Of a DNA stretch of 64,000 bases, positions 63,356 through 64,000 are shown one piece after another; position 1 is the stretch's first letter, and each line of letters opens with the position of its first letter. Position numbers and translations under genes: made by a program. The DNA is taken from positions 62,001-126,000 of the forward strand of contig NZ_AUJQ01000005.1 of assembly GCF_000424305.1 (NCBI RefSeq), written 5' to 3'. The notes beneath the pieces were generated by a model. That model ran no database searches, was not told where the DNA came from, and worked only from the letters and a program-made list of their open reading frames with translations. The stretch is from Pseudobutyrivibrio ruminis AD2017 (GTDB lineage: Bacteria > Bacillota > Clostridia > Lachnospirales > Lachnospiraceae).

Positions 63356-63379
63356 CAGGAGGCACTTCGGTGCCTCCTG
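63356..63379 (+). terminator. Hairpin between convergent genes, probable bidirectional terminator
   Basis: Perfect 10-bp stem CAGGAGGCAC/GTGCCTCCTG with a TTCG loop between genes that converge. T runs are poor on both sides, so efficiency is uncertain. Confidence 0.65.
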
Positions 63380-63384
63380 TCTGA

Positions 63385-64000
63385 TTACTTTACATATTCT
63401 GCAATGGCACGGCTGATAAATGCAGCAGTACCATCTCCACCGGCCTTATCGATGTTTGTTTTGAACTCGCCATCTGCAGAGTACATCTTACCAAGACCTG
63501 CAAGGATTTCATTGGTGCATTCATAAAAGTTTTTTGTGATGTAGTTCTGGATGTCCTTTACCATGGCCTGAGACTCGGCAGATTTAGGGTCAGAATCCTT
63601 AAGCTTGCCACATTTCTCGAATAGCTTCATGAAATCACCCCAAAGCTTTTTCTCATCATCCTTAGAACGAGAAGCTGACTTCTGTTCATATTCTGAAAAA
63701 GCCTTGCTGTCTCCCCATTGCTCTTTAGCTTTTCTTGTGTATTCTTCTAACTTACTAGTATCAAATGCTGTAAAATCCATAATATTATTTCCTCCGTTTT
63801 GTATTCCACGGGCGAAATCTATAAGGTCTTCCAGATGTTCCTTTTTCATTGTAAGAAGCTCAATCTGTTGTTCCAAGGCCTTTTTCTTATCAAAATCAGG
63901 TCGCGTAACAATTTCCTTAATTTCTTTTAACGGGAATTCCAGCTCTCTGAATAATAAAATCTGTTGCAAACGTTCCATTGCTGCATCGTCATACAGTCGA
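63385..64000 (-). CDS. MerR-family regulator with TipAS-like ligand domain (5' end outside window)
   Basis: The gene runs from beyond the window end to its stop at 63385. The visible part starts inside the MerR domain (RLYDDAAMERLQQILLFREL, then EFPLKEIKEIVTR). A coiled-coil dimerisation helix (KKALEQQIELLTMKKEHLEDLI) follows, then a TipAS-type antibiotic-binding domain (about 80-200; EEYTRKAKEQWGDSKAFSEY). Such regulators activate transporter or stress genes on binding hydrophobic ligands. An internal ATG at 63978 exists, but the reading frame clearly continues upstream. Confidence 0.85.
   Translation of the reverse strand, partial: RLYDDAAMERLQQILLFRELEFPLKEIKEIVTRPDFDKKKALEQQIELLTMKKEHLEDLIDFARGIQNGGNNIMDFTAFDTSKLEEYTRKAKEQWGDSKAFSEYEQKSASRSKDDEKKLWGDFMKLFEKCGKLKDSDPKSAESQAMVKDIQNYITKNFYECTNEILAGLGKMYSADGEFKTNIDKAGGDGTAAFISRAIAEYVK

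Noticed and set aside
1-64000. tRNA, rRNA genes, prophage or insertion sequences
   Set aside because: I found no tRNA-like cloverleaf, rRNA stretch, integrase or transposase gene in the window by reading; small or diverged ones could have been missed.

Overview
The window is about 38-40% G+C, with AGGAGG-type ribosome sites and the gene repertoire of an anaerobic gut or rumen Firmicute. A permuted GH3 glucosidase like that known from Butyrivibrio, pyruvate phosphate dikinase, two sortase-assembled pilus loci and an accessory Sec locus make Lachnospiraceae (Butyrivibrio/Pseudobutyrivibrio type) the best guess. This is inferred from gene content only; there is no rRNA in the window.

Positions 1-7730 are a sulfur-assimilation block. 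It has an Rrf2/CymR-type regulator, a C_GCAxxG_C_C redox-type protein, an SGNH hydrolase, a polar amino acid (probably cystine) ABC transporter, O-acetylhomoserine sulfhydrylase and cysteine synthase. Two promoters, at 1425 and 5179, carry the same palindrome overlapping the -35 box, and a related half-site lies inside the regulator's own promoter, so this is probably one cysteine regulon. Positions 7784-17411 hold an AgrA/AgrC-like two-component system, a cytosolic GH3 glucosidase, a GtrA-like flippase, a membrane-anchored GH3 enzyme with swapped domains and a family 2 glycosyltransferase. Four copies of an ~84-nt structured RNA element with compensatory base changes lie just ahead of four genes in 6633-13315.

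Positions 17777-40689 are the core of the window. There are two pilus loci, each with a large tip-like adhesin, a major pilin and access to a class C sortase. Each is followed by the same five-gene cassette: secreted SpaA-like protein, two TasA-like proteins with SipW-type signal peptides, a protein ending in an NPxTGD sorting signal, and a C-terminally membrane-anchored protein. The second cassette is followed by one gene that fuses a SipW-type signal peptidase to a class B sortase. This suggests a TasA-like fibre that is processed and wall-anchored by one bifunctional enzyme alongside classical LPxTG pili.

Positions 40846-54257 are an accessory Sec (SecA2/SecY2) locus with its serine-rich repeat adhesin, Asp1-3, the glycosyltransferases GtfA and GtfB, and an extra polytopic membrane protein. 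The promoter regions of both pilus loci and of the serine-rich adhesin share direct repeats of TTGCCA/TTTGCC type spaced exactly 20 bp, which suggests co-regulation of all three surface systems.

Positions 54455-64000 are ordinary or accessory: ppdK, two GNAT acetyltransferases, a possible AlkZ-related protein, a RhuM-Fic protein, a metallophosphoesterase, small unknown proteins, a membrane/cyclophilin-like fusion, remnants of decayed genes, and a MerR/TipAS-type regulator cut by the window end.
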